From contig JAPULJ010000189.1 in assembly GCA_027295145.1 (NCBI GenBank), positions 1 to 33,852 on the forward strand: a stretch of DNA of 33,852 nt, written 5' to 3'. A model generated the notes under the pieces. The model was not told the origin of the DNA. It did no database searches and was given only the letters and a program-made list of their open reading frames with translations. A program made the translations under genes and the position numbers. Shown here one piece after another: positions 1-9,321 of this stretch (positions are counted from its first letter, which is position 1; each line of letters begins with the position of its first letter). Source of the DNA: Alphaproteobacteria bacterium (GTDB taxonomy: Bacteria; Pseudomonadota; Alphaproteobacteria; JAPULJ01).

Positions 1-1
1 A

Positions 2-1558
2 GACAAACGATTTTACACACATTTCGGGGTCGATCTTCAAGGGCTCATGCGGGCTATTTGGGTCAATATTCGTCAGCGCCGGATCCGCGAGGGCGGCAGC
101 ACGATTAGCCAGCAACTGGCCAAGAACCTTTTTCTCACGCCTGCGCGCACCTTGCGGCGAAAGGTGCAGGAGACACTGCTCGCGCTGTGGCTCGAACGAA
201 AGTTCACCAAAGACCAAATCCTTACGATCTATCTCAACCGGGTTTATCTCGGTGCCGGCACCTATGGGGTCGATGCCGCGGCGCGCCGATATTTCGGCAA
301 GCCGGCCCGGCAGGTAAGCCTCTACGAAGCTGCGATGCTGGCGGGATTGCTCAAGGCGCCTTCTCGCTTCAATCCGGGCTCCTCTCCAACGCTTGCACAC
401 AAACGCGCAAAACTTGTGCTCGCCCGCATGGTCAACGCAGGCTTTATCACTGAAAAAAAAGCAGCCCTTGCGGTCAAGCGAAAGCACAAGCTTGCCGCCG
501 GTCTTACGGGAGCCGGACGCTACTATTTCGCTGATTGGGTTTTGGCTCGAGCCGTCGATTTCATCGGCGACACCAATCGCGATATTGTTATCGTCACGAC
601 GCTGAATTCACGGATGCAGGATATCGGCGAGGGGCAACTGGAGCGCTATCTCGCGCGCTTCGGCGTCAAGCTCAAAGTCGGCCAGGGCGCCCTCATCGCT
701 CTTTCGCCCAACGGCGCCGTGCGGGCCATGATCGGTGGCCGTGACTACCGGAAAAGCCAGTTCAATCGCGCGACGCAGGCACGGCGCCAGCCCGGTTCGG
801 CCTTCAAACCTTTCGTCTTCCTCGCCGCCATCGAGGCCGGGATCAAACCGACAGACCGTTTCATGGACGCGCCGATCAGGATCGGCCGCTGGCGACCGCG
901 CAACTACGCAAACCGTTATTACGGGCGCGTGACGTTGCGGGAATCGCTAACCCGCTCGCTCAACTCTGTCGCGGTGCGGGTCAGCGAGAAGGTTGGCCGC
1001 GGCAAGGTTATCCGAGTCGCCCGCCGGCTGGGTATCAAATCGAAGCTCCGCTCTCATCCCAGCATTGCGCTGGGTGCCGCCGAGGTTACGATGCTCGAGC
1101 TAACCGGCGCCTACGCCACCCTCGCCAACAAGGGAATGGGGGTGAACCCCTACGGCATATTGGAAATCCGTGAGCGCAGCGGGCGCGTGCTCTATCGCCG
1201 CCGTGGCTCGGGCCTGGGCCGGGTGATTGCCCACAGGCACGTTGCGAATATGAACGACGTTCTTCGCTCGGTAATTGTGTGGGGCACGGGAAAGAACGCA
1301 AAAATCAACAGACCGGCGGCCGGTAAAACCGGAACGAGCCAGGATTTTCGCGATGCCTGGTTCATAGGCTACACCCCTGATCTGGTCGTCGGTGTGTGGG
1401 TCGGCAACGACGGCTCAAAGCCGATGAAGGGCGTCACCGGCGGCTCGCTGCCATCGTGGATTTGGAAAGGATTCATGGTGCGGGCCCTCAAAGGCGTGCC
1501 ACCCAAACGCCTACCCGGCGTCGCTTGGACGCCCGGCAGAACCAGCGTCGTGCGCTAG
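2..1558 (+). CDS. PBP1A-family penicillin-binding protein (transglycosylase/transpeptidase), 5' truncated by the window edge
   Basis: The reading frame is open from base 2 (DKRFYTHFGVDLQGLMRAIW...), upstream of the ORF-track Met at 47. GT51 motif GGSTISQQLAKNLFL; transpeptidase motifs GSAFKPF (SxxK), SLNSVAV and KTGTSQ. Confidence 0.93.
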   Translation, partial: DKRFYTHFGVDLQGLMRAIWVNIRQRRIREGGSTISQQLAKNLFLTPARTLRRKVQETLLALWLERKFTKDQILTIYLNRVYLGAGTYGVDAAARRYFGKPARQVSLYEAAMLAGLLKAPSRFNPGSSPTLAHKRAKLVLARMVNAGFITEKKAALAVKRKHKLAAGLTGAGRYYFADWVLARAVDFIGDTNRDIVIVTTLNSRMQDIGEGQLERYLARFGVKLKVGQGALIALSPNGAVRAMIGGRDYRKSQFNRATQARRQPGSAFKPFVFLAAIEAGIKPTDRFMDAPIRIGRWRPRNYANRYYGRVTLRESLTRSLNSVAVRVSEKVGRGKVIRVARRLGIKSKLRSHPSIALGAAEVTMLELTGAYATLANKGMGVNPYGILEIRERSGRVLYRRRGSGLGRVIAHRHVANMNDVLRSVIVWGTGKNAKINRPAAGKTGTSQDFRDAWFIGYTPDLVVGVWVGNDGSKPMKGVTGGSLPSWIWKGFMVRALKGVPPKRLPGVAWTPGRTSVVR

Positions 1559-1573
1559 ATTCTAGGCTCAAGA

Positions 1574-2683
1574 TTACCGACGATAGGTTTCCAGAATATC
1601 CTGTCCGACTCGGTCGAGCGCCGTCCGTACGAATTCCGGCGCGCTCGCCAACCGATCGATCCCGAAGGGAGCGATCGCCGGCAAGCCGTCGCCACCAATG
1701 GCCATTGGCGCCCGGAACCAAGCGATGCGGTCGACCAGACCGGCGCGGAGCAACGAAGCGGCGAGGATGCCGCCGCCCTCGACCAGTAGCCGGGTGATGC
1801 CGTAGTCGGCAACCTCCCGCAACGAGGCCGCCATAATCGGCCTGCCATCTGTGTCGCGCTCGACTTCGATCACTGTGATCCCGCATGCTTGCAGCGACTT
1901 GGCGCTTTCTTTATTGGCGCCTTCACCCGTAACCACCAGGACCGGGCCTTCGCCGGTACTGGCGGCCAGTTTACTGTCGGCGGACAGGCGCAGTCGGCTA
2001 TCGAATACGATGCGAGCCGGCGGGCGTATGGGCAGGCCTGGAAGCCTGCAGGTCAGTTGCGGATCGTCGGCCAGCGCGGTCCCAATGCCGACCGCAACCG
2101 CGTCGTGCCGCGCGCGCAGGCCGTGGGTCCAGGCGCGCGCGGTGTCGCCGGTGATCCACTGGCTGTCGCCGCGCGCGGTCGCGATGCGGCCGTCGAGGGT
2201 CGTGGCGAGTTTCAGCGTCACCAACGGCCGATTTTCGCGCTGCTTAAGAAAGAATCCGAGATTGATATCCCCGGCCTCCTCGGCAAGGACGTCAACAATC
2301 GTCTCGATCCCAGCGGCGCGAAGGGTGGCAATCCCCTTGCCGCAGACCCGCTGGTCGGGATCCTCAATGGCAACAACGGCACGGCGAATCCCGGCATCGA
2401 TGAGCGCCTTGCTACAGGGCGGAGTTCGGCCATGATGGTCGCATGGCTCGAGACTGATATAGGCGGTTGACCCCTTGCTCGACGAACCCGCTCGGCGCAG
2501 CGCCTCGGTCTCGGCGTGGGGCCGACCTCCTGGTTGTGTCCAGCCACGCCCGACGACAGCGTTGTGCGCGCCGACTAGGACGCAACCAACGGCGGGATTT
2601 GGCCAAGCGTTGCCGAGGGCGCGCCGACTTAGAGCCAGCGCCGCGCGCATGTGGCGCCTGTCGGCCTCACTCGAGGCCGGCAC
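1574..2683 (-). CDS. ribD: Bifunctional diaminohydroxyphosphoribosylaminopyrimidine deaminase / 5-amino-6-(5-phosphoribosylamino)uracil reductase
   Basis: N-terminal deaminase zinc motifs HAETEAL and [24 protein letters not shown]-terminal reductase [24 protein letters not shown] and LLVEGGG. Confidence 0.95.
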   Translation of the reverse strand: MPASSEADRRHMRAALALSRRALGNAWPNPAVGCVLVGAHNAVVGRGWTQPGGRPHAETEALRRAGSSSKGSTAYISLEPCDHHGRTPPCSKALIDAGIRRAVVAIEDPDQRVCGKGIATLRAAGIETIVDVLAEEAGDINLGFFLKQRENRPLVTLKLATTLDGRIATARGDSQWITGDTARAWTHGLRARHDAVAVGIGTALADDPQLTCRLPGLPIRPPARIVFDSRLRLSADSKLAASTGEGPVLVVTGEGANKESAKSLQACGITVIEVERDTDGRPIMAASLREVADYGITRLLVEGGGILAASLLRAGLVDRIAWFRAPMAIGGDGLPAIAPFGIDRLASAPEFVRTALDRVGQDILETYRR

Positions 2684-3128
2684 CGCTCATGCCGTCGATA
2701 AATTCCTCAAAATCTTTGGCTTCGCGGAAGTTTTTGTAGACCGAGGCAAACCGAACATAGGCGACTTTATCGATTTCTTTCAGCGCATCCATGACGATCT
2801 CGCCGATAACTTTGGAGGGGATTTCGATCTCACCCATGCTTTCCAGCCGGCGCACAATGGAATTGACGATCTGATCTATGCGCTCGGGTTCGACCGGCCG
2901 CTTACGCAGGGCGATGCTCATGGATCGCAGAATTTTGTCACGATCAAAGGGCGAGCGCTGGCCGTTCGACTTGAGGACAGTCAATTCGCGAAGCTGGACC
3001 CGCTCAAAAGTCGTCCAGCGAGCTCCACAATTCGGGCAGAAGCGCCTACGACGGATCGCTGTGTTATCCTCCGTCGGCCGCGAATCCTTAACTTGCGTGT
3101 CGCCGTGGCCACAGAATGGGCAGCGCAT
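2667..3128 (-). CDS. nrdR: Transcriptional repressor NrdR
   Basis: [45 protein letters not shown] zinc ribbon plus ATP-cone; overlaps the ribD start by 17 nt. Confidence 0.97.
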   Translation of the reverse strand: MRCPFCGHGDTQVKDSRPTEDNTAIRRRRFCPNCGARWTTFERVQLRELTVLKSNGQRSPFDRDKILRSMSIALRKRPVEPERIDQIVNSIVRRLESMGEIEIPSKVIGEIVMDALKEIDKVAYVRFASVYKNFREAKDFEEFIDGMSGAGLE

Positions 3129-3148
3129 AAACTTTCTCCCCTGCCTGC

Positions 3149-4459
3149 CTAAAGATTTTGGTAGATGGGAAACCGCCGGCAGAGTTCACCGACCGTTTTC
3201 CGCGCGGTAAGCTCGGCCGCCACGTTATCCTCGGGGTTTGCCGCCAACCCGTCGAGCACGTCGCCAATAAGATTGGCGACGGTGCGAAACTCCGCGACAC
3301 CGAAACCCCTCGTCGTCGCAGCCGATGTTCCTAGCCTGACCCCAGAGGTCACGGTGGGTTTCTCCGGATCGAACGGTACCGCGTTCTTATTGCAGGTCAT
3401 ACCGGCGCGCTCGAGGCTGGATTCCGTCCGGTTGCCAGTGAGACCCTTCGGCCGCAGATCGACCAACATCAAATGGGTATCGGTTCCGCCGGAGACGATA
3501 TCGAAGCCGCGGATCAGAAGCTCGGCCGCCAGCACACGGGCATTGTCGACGACCGCTTGGGCGTAATCCCGAAATGACGGATCAAGTGCTTCGCCCAACC
3601 CGACGGCTTTAGCGGCCACAGCGTGCATCAATGGGCCGCCTTGAAGACCCGGGAATACCGCCGAATTGATCTTCTTTGCGAGCACTTCATCGTTGGTCAA
3701 CACCAAGCCACCGCGAGCGCCCCGCAGTGTTTTGTGCGTGGTCGTGGTCACAACATGGGCGTGCGGGATTGGGCTTGGATGGACGCCGCCGGCAACGAGC
3801 CCGGCGAAGTGGGCCATATCCACCATGAAATAGGCCCCGACCCCGTCGGCAATCTGGCGGAACCGAGCAAAATCTATGACCCGCGGATAGGCCGAACCGC
3901 CGGCGACAATCACCTTCGGCCTGGATTCCTTGGCCAGTCGCTCGAGTTCATCGAAATCTATCAAACCGTCTTCTTTGCGCACCCCGTACTGTACCGCCCT
4001 GAACCATTTACCTGATTGGTTGGGCGCGGCCCCGTGCGTGAGGTGCCCCCCAGCGGCAAGGGAGAGCCCCATCAACACATCGCCGGGCTCCATCAACGCC
4101 ATATATACCGCGCCGTTCGCTTGAGCGCCCGAATGGGGTTGCACATTGGCGAAGTCGCACCCGAACAACTTCTTGGCCCGCTCGATGGCAAGCATCTCGG
4201 CGCCATCGACGAACTCGCAACCGCCATAGTAGCGCCTCCCCGGAAGGCCCTCGGCATATTTGTTGGTCAGCACCGAGCCTTGCGCCTCGAGCACCGCGCG
4301 CGAGACGATGTTCTCCGAAGCGATAAGCTCGATTTGATCTTGTTGGCGGGCAAGCTCATCGCGGATCGAGCGGTATATTGCAGGATCCGCTTCCTGCAGA
4401 CCGGCGGTAAAAAAATCCGCTGGCATGAACTCCACTTCTTTGGTTTCCGGTAGGGACAT
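3149..4459 (-). CDS. glyA: Serine hydroxymethyltransferase
   Basis: [41 protein letters not shown] and the PLP lysine region [14 protein letters not shown]. Confidence 0.97.
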   Translation of the reverse strand: MSLPETKEVEFMPADFFTAGLQEADPAIYRSIRDELARQQDQIELIASENIVSRAVLEAQGSVLTNKYAEGLPGRRYYGGCEFVDGAEMLAIERAKKLFGCDFANVQPHSGAQANGAVYMALMEPGDVLMGLSLAAGGHLTHGAAPNQSGKWFRAVQYGVRKEDGLIDFDELERLAKESRPKVIVAGGSAYPRVIDFARFRQIADGVGAYFMVDMAHFAGLVAGGVHPSPIPHAHVVTTTTHKTLRGARGGLVLTNDEVLAKKINSAVFPGLQGGPLMHAVAAKAVGLGEALDPSFRDYAQAVVDNARVLAAELLIRGFDIVSGGTDTHLMLVDLRPKGLTGNRTESSLERAGMTCNKNAVPFDPEKPTVTSGVRLGTSAATTRGFGVAEFRTVANLIGDVLDGLAANPEDNVAAELTARKTVGELCRRFPIYQNL

Positions 4460-4501
4460 GTGCTCAGTGCCTCATAGTATATTTCATTATTTCTGTGATA
4501 C

Positions 4502-4936
4502 TCACGACATCTTGTCGACACGCCGTTTGTGACGCCCGCCTTCGAATTTGGCGGAAAGAAAAGTTCGTAAACAATCTTTCGCCGTTTCAACGCCGATCAG
4601 ACGAGCGCCTAGAGCCAGTACATTAGCGTTATTGTGCTCGCGGGTGAGACGGGCCGAAGAAGTATCACAACATACGGCGGCTCTAATATGTCGGTGCCTG
4701 TTTGCGGCGATGCTTATACCGATCCCGGTTCCGCAGACCAACACGCCCCGTTCAACCCCGCCATCAGATATAGCTTCTGCCAGGGCATCAGCCATGTCTG
4801 GATAGTCGACGCTTTGCTCTCCCTGTGTGCCGAGATCGAGTACTTCAAAGCCCAACACTTCCAGCTCCTCTTTCAGGACCATTTTCAGATCAACGCCTGC
4901 ATGGTCCGCGGCAATCGCGATGGTTTCACTTGGCAT
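4502..4936 (-). CDS. rpiB: Ribose-5-phosphate isomerase B (start re-assigned to MPSETIAIAADHAG)
   Basis: IAIAADHAGVDLK, DYPDMADALAEAI, GVLVCGTGIGISIAANR. The ORF-track start at 5125 adds 63 residues that do not look like this family. Confidence 0.92.
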   Translation of the reverse strand: MPSETIAIAADHAGVDLKMVLKEELEVLGFEVLDLGTQGEQSVDYPDMADALAEAISDGGVERGVLVCGTGIGISIAANRHRHIRAAVCCDTSSARLTREHNNANVLALGARLIGVETAKDCLRTFLSAKFEGGRHKRRVDKMS

Positions 4937-5396
4937 GAGCGGCGGCTTCTGGATTTCGATCCGAGGCTGTCTCACACAATATATCGCAGACCTTGCCTCT
5001 GATTCCACAAGGTATCGGTATAATAGCAGGTACCGCTCGCTGGCAAGACAATCAAGCGTGCGAACGGCAGATTTGTTTGATTGCCAATTTCGGTTTGTCG
5101 AAGTCAACGGACAACGAGTGTCCATTAGCCAAATTTCCGAATGACCACGGTATTACCGCCCATGGTCTCTAATTTCGTGCTTAATACGCCAAATATCCTA
5201 GAGCCGGATTCTACCAAGATGCTGTTGACTATCAAATTCGGTAAGGAAAATTGATTGGATTTTGAGTATTTTTGGTATATACACAGCCCACCATAGAGTT
5301 TAATACTGCATTGTCGAACTAGCAATTTGACTTGACTGGTTTGGTATGCCAAATAATACCCAAAATCACAAAAGGCTCCGAGAATAGGGGAAGAGA

Positions 5397-5831
5397 ATGA
5401 GTGAAGAGTCCAAGTCCTCGCTTACCGAAGAAGACATGCTTCATATGACGACGGAGATGGTGTCGGCGTATCTCAGCAACAACGTGCTGCAGGCTGCACA
5501 GATCCCGGATGTCATTAAAACTGTTCACAGCTCATTGCAGGAAATCAGCACCGCCGGTGCGGGCGGCGAGAAAGAAGCACAGAAGCCGGCGGTTTCCATT
5601 CGCCGGTCTATAACACCGGATTTCATAATCTGTCTCGAGGACGGTAAAAAGCTCAAAATGCTGAAACGCCACCTGAGGACCACCTACAATTTGACGCCGG
5701 ACGAGTACCGCGCCAAATGGGGCTTGTCCCCGGACTACCCGATGGTCGCGCCAAACTACGCCAAGCAACGCTCGGATTTTGCCAAGTCCATCGGTCTTGG
5801 CCGTAAAGGTCAGGGCGGGCGTACGGGCTGA
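5397..5831 (+). CDS. MucR/Ros-family zinc-finger-type transcriptional regulator
   Basis: SIRRSITPDFIICLEDGKKLKMLKRHLRTTYNLTPDEYRAKWGLSPDYPMVAPNYAKQRSDFAKSIGLGRK is the typical MucR core. Confidence 0.93.
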   Translation: MSEESKSSLTEEDMLHMTTEMVSAYLSNNVLQAAQIPDVIKTVHSSLQEISTAGAGGEKEAQKPAVSIRRSITPDFIICLEDGKKLKMLKRHLRTTYNLTPDEYRAKWGLSPDYPMVAPNYAKQRSDFAKSIGLGRKGQGGRTG

Positions 5832-5858
5832 CCCAACACACGGCCTGATACAACACCG

Positions 5859-5890
5859 GACGCGCCCTTGGTCGGGCGCGTCATTTTTTG
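5859..5890 (+). terminator. Rho-independent terminator downstream of mucR
   Basis: GACGCGCCC-ttggtc-GGGCGCGTC perfect 9-bp stem followed by ATTTTTTG. Confidence 0.85.
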
Positions 5891-5923
5891 TCCTGGATCT
5901 CGAAACGGCGACACATCCAAGAC

Positions 5924-5961
5924 AAAAAGAAACGGCCCGGCGGGGTAAGCCGCCAGGCCGC
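5924..5961 (-). terminator. Rho-independent terminator downstream of the liv substrate-binding protein gene
   Basis: Minus-strand reading GCGGCCTGGCGG-ctta-CCCCGCCGGGCCG followed by TTTCTTTTTG. Confidence 0.65.
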
Positions 5962-5994
5962 AAGATAACTGGAGCGCGTAAACGCTAACCGCGC

Positions 5995-7113
5995 TTATTT
6001 TTCCGCGTACTTACCATTTTTCCAAACGTACCAGACGTACTCAGGGTCTTTCACATCACCCTTGTTGTCGAAGTTCAACTTGCCGATGACGGTTTCGTAG
6101 GTGCCGCCACGCAGAACCTTCGAAAGGGCTTTCATCTTGAGGCTTTTGGCGCGTTTAGTCGCCTCGGCCCACACCTGGATCGCAGCGTAGGTATAAAGCG
6201 TGTAGCCCTCGGGGTCGTATTTGTCTTTCAAGAACCGAGCCACCACGGCCTTGGCCTGAGCCTTCTTGCGAGGATCGGGCTGGAAAGTCATGAGGGTGCC
6301 CTCACCGGCCGGGCCGGTGATTTTCCAGTACTCGTCGGTGACCAGTGCGTCGCCGGAGATGAGCTGGGGCTTGTAGCCTTGCTCGTGCGCCTGGCGGATC
6401 ATCAAGCCTGCCTCGGTGTGGTAGCCGCCAACATAGAACGCAGCGATACCAGCCGCCTTCATCTTGGAGATTAGCGCCGAGTAGTCTTTCTCTCCTGCGG
6501 TGTAGGCCTCGTACATGGCCTCCTTGCCGCCTGCGGCACGCAAGTTCTTGCGGGTCTCGTCGGCGAGGCCTTTACCGTACGCAGTCTTGTCATGAAGGAT
6601 GGCAATCTTCTTGCCCTTGAACGCCGAGGCGAGGAACCTGCCAGCGACGATGCCTTGCGCGTCGTCACGACCGCACACGCGGAACACATTAATCCAGCCC
6701 TTCTTCGCGGCCGCTTCGGTCAATGCCGGATTGGTCGATGCCGGCGAGATCTGCAAAACGCCATTTTCGGCATAGACCGCTGAGGCGGGGATCGAGGAGC
6801 CCGAGCAGAAATGCCCGGCGACGAAAGCGACCTTCTGGCTAACCAACTTGTTGGCCACGGCAACAGCCTGCTTCGGATCGCAAGCGTCGTCACCAATGAT
6901 CAGCTTAACCTTCTGGCCAAGGACACCGCCCTTTGCGTTCAGATCCTTCACGGCCATCTCGGCGCCACGCTTCATCTGCTCGCCGAAGGAGGCATACTGT
7001 CCCGTCATCGGACCAACGGTCGCGATCGAGACCTCGGCATTCGCGGCAGTGAACGATGCAGCGGTGGCTGCAGCAACCACGACAAGCGAACTTTTCCAAT
7101 TTCGCATTTCCAT
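5995..7113 (-). CDS. Branched-chain amino-acid ABC transporter substrate-binding protein
   Basis: Signal peptide MRNWKSSLVVVAAATAASFTAANA then VSIATVGPMTGQYASFGEQMKRGAEMAVKDLNAKGGVLGQKVKLIIGDDACDPKQAVAVANKLV (LivJ/LivK family). The start is taken near MEMRNWK rather than 7182. Confidence 0.93.
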   Translation of the reverse strand: MEMRNWKSSLVVVAAATAASFTAANAEVSIATVGPMTGQYASFGEQMKRGAEMAVKDLNAKGGVLGQKVKLIIGDDACDPKQAVAVANKLVSQKVAFVAGHFCSGSSIPASAVYAENGVLQISPASTNPALTEAAAKKGWINVFRVCGRDDAQGIVAGRFLASAFKGKKIAILHDKTAYGKGLADETRKNLRAAGGKEAMYEAYTAGEKDYSALISKMKAAGIAAFYVGGYHTEAGLMIRQAHEQGYKPQLISGDALVTDEYWKITGPAGEGTLMTFQPDPRKKAQAKAVVARFLKDKYDPEGYTLYTYAAIQVWAEATKRAKSLKMKALSKVLRGGTYETVIGKLNFDNKGDVKDPEYVWYVWKNGKYAEK

Positions 7114-7330
7114 TACTCTCCCTGGTTCATCAGTGTGCCCTGTTTCGCCAAACTCGTGTCTGCCTCGGACAAAGAGCAGCACAGTACCCTGATAGTAGAA
7201 AATCGCCGCTGTGTTGCGGCTTAGCGTGGGACTCTATCACGCCTCCCTTGTGCGGCAAACGATATAGTTAGCGAATGGTTAACATCACAGTCCGATCTCG
7301 TCGGCGTCGCTTTGGGCCCGACGTAATCGG

Positions 7331-7684
7331 TTATCTCTTCTCGCGCCAGCCGAATGGGCTAGACCGCTCATAGAGCCACGGATACTGCGATACCATCTTG
7401 CTGGTCTGGGTAAATCGGTAGGCAAGAAACGTCATCGTGATGATAATAGCGGTGTCGATCAGATAACCCGACAAGAGCCACAATATCTCTGATTTTTCCT
7501 CGTTGAACAGCCCCCAGGTCAGAAATCGGTCAGCGCAGCCGAGCAACAAGCTGTAGGGCAGCAACTGCCACATCGGTTTCCAACCCCTGGCCAGCCCTTG
7601 GCCTGTCATCCACGACGTAAATCCCATCAAAACGATGGTTATGCCGATGAACACAGGCAATGTTGCGCCAAGGATCGGTATCAT
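7331..7684 (-). CDS. Small multi-pass membrane protein of the liv cluster (resembles DUF6867)
   Basis: 117 aa, hydrophobic segments, WKPMWQLLPYSLLLGCADRFLTWGLF; located between the substrate-binding protein and livF. Family name is from memory. Confidence 0.7.
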   Translation of the reverse strand: MIPILGATLPVFIGITIVLMGFTSWMTGQGLARGWKPMWQLLPYSLLLGCADRFLTWGLFNEEKSEILWLLSGYLIDTAIIITMTFLAYRFTQTSKMVSQYPWLYERSSPFGWREKR

Positions 7685-7706
7685 TTGAGCCTCGCTTCAT
7701 CCACGA

Positions 7707-8414
7707 TCAGTGGCCGCCTTCGAGGTAGGCTGCGCGAACCTCCTCGTTTGCCAGAAGCTCCTTGCCGGTGCCAGAAAAAAGGATGCGCCCGTTGGCCATC
7801 ACGTAGCCGCGGTCGGCAAGGTTGAGCGCGTGATGGGCATTCTGTTCGACCAGGAACACCGTCGTGCCGGCCTTGTTGATCTCGCTAATGGTGGCGAAGA
7901 TCTGTTTCACGAAGATTGGCGCTAGGCCAAGCGAGGGCTCGTCTAGCAGCAAAAGCCGGGGGCGGCTCATCAGGGCCCTGGCGATGGCGAGCATTTGCTG
8001 CTCGCCGCCGGAGAGCGTCCCACCACGTTGATCCTTGCGCTCAGCAAGTATCGGAAACAACGCGAAGGCGCGCTCGACATCTTTCTCGAAATATTCGTCC
8101 GCTGCCGTCGTGGCACCGAGTTGGAGATTCTCCATCACCGTCATGCGCGGAAAGATGCGCCGGCCTTCGGGCGCCTGGGCTACGCCCATGCGGATGATCT
8201 CGTAGGTGGAACGCCTGGTTATGTCGGTGCCGTCGAAATCGATACGGCCGATCTGAGCGCGGGGATTGCCGCAGATGGTCATCAAAAGGGTTGATTTTCC
8301 GGCCCCGTTGGCGCCGATCAGGGTGACGATCTCGCCCTTCTTAACCTCGACGTCGACGCCGCGTACTGCTTCGATATTTCCGTAGAATGTATGGACACCC
8401 GAGATCGACAGCAT
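7707..8414 (-). CDS. livF: Branched-chain amino-acid ABC transporter ATP-binding protein LivF
   Basis: Walker A GANGAGKST, signature LSGGEQQMLAIARALMSRPRLLLLDEPSLGLAP. Confidence 0.95.
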   Translation of the reverse strand: MLSISGVHTFYGNIEAVRGVDVEVKKGEIVTLIGANGAGKSTLLMTICGNPRAQIGRIDFDGTDITRRSTYEIIRMGVAQAPEGRRIFPRMTVMENLQLGATTAADEYFEKDVERAFALFPILAERKDQRGGTLSGGEQQMLAIARALMSRPRLLLLDEPSLGLAPIFVKQIFATISEINKAGTTVFLVEQNAHHALNLADRGYVMANGRILFSGTGKELLANEEVRAAYLEGGH

Positions 8415-8424
8415 GTCCCGGCCC

Positions 8425-9321
8425 TCACATTTTCTTCGAGGGCGGAGAGCCGGCCGATCCTGCGGTCTCCGGCCCCGCCCCTTGGGGCGGAAGTTCTTCT
8501 TCCTCCTCCTCGCCCAGATAGGCGCGGATAACGGCCGGATCGTTGCGCACGAATTCGGGTGTGCCGTCGGAAATCTTGCGGCCGTAGTCGAGCACGATGA
8601 TGTGATCGGAAATCCCCATTACGACGCTCATATCGTGCTCGATGATCAACACGCCGATCTTGTGCTCGTCGCAAATGAATTTGAGCATCTCGCGTAGATT
8701 CGTCGATTCGCGCGGATTGAGGCCGGCAGCTGGCTCATCAAGGCACAACATTACCGGATCGGTGCACATGGCGCGCGCGATCTCCAGCCGCCGTTGGGCG
8801 CCGTAGGGCAGATTTCCCGCCTCCAAATCAGCACGATCGATAATGCCGATCTTGTCGAGCCAGTATTTGGCTTGGTCTACGGCGGCTTTCTCGGCGCGGC
8901 GATAGCCGCTCCACCCTACAAGACCGAGCACCGTATAGCCCGATGCCCGCATTAGCTTGTTGTGCTGGGCGACGATCAAGTTCTCCAACACGGTCATTTT
9001 AGGGAAGAGGCGTATGTTCTGGAAGGTTCGCGCAACCCGGGCACGCTGGGCAATGCGAAAACCTTCCATCCGCTCCAACAGGAAATCGCCGCTTTGGTGA
9101 TGCAGGGCCAAGCGCCCGACCGATGGTTTATAGAACCCGGTCAGGCAGTTGAACACTGTCGTTTTACCCGCGCCGTTGGGTCCGATGATCGCCGTGATTT
9201 CCCGGTCGTAAGCTTCGAACGACACGTCATCGATGGCGACCAGCCCACCGAAGCGCATCGTCAAATGCTCGACGCCGAGCAGAGATCGCCGGCCCGGTAT
9301 CGATGCCTCGGCTGCCTTCAT
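8425..9321 (-). CDS. livG: Branched-chain amino-acid ABC transporter ATP-binding protein LivG
   Basis: Walker A GPNGAGKTT, ARTFQNIRLFPKMTVLENLIVAQH, PYGAQRRLEIARAMCTDPVMLCLDEPAAGLNP. Confidence 0.95.
   Translation of the reverse strand: MKAAEASIPGRRSLLGVEHLTMRFGGLVAIDDVSFEAYDREITAIIGPNGAGKTTVFNCLTGFYKPSVGRLALHHQSGDFLLERMEGFRIAQRARVARTFQNIRLFPKMTVLENLIVAQHNKLMRASGYTVLGLVGWSGYRRAEKAAVDQAKYWLDKIGIIDRADLEAGNLPYGAQRRLEIARAMCTDPVMLCLDEPAAGLNPRESTNLREMLKFICDEHKIGVLIIEHDMSVVMGISDHIIVLDYGRKISDGTPEFVRNDPAVIRAYLGEEEEEELPPQGAGPETAGSAGSPPSKKM

Noticed and set aside
1851-2470. 194-aa and 193-aa plus-strand ORFs
   Set aside because: Antisense to the clearly conserved ribD; no recognisable motif.
2475-3152. 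225-aa plus-strand ORF
   Set aside because: Antisense to nrdR/ribD; spurious.
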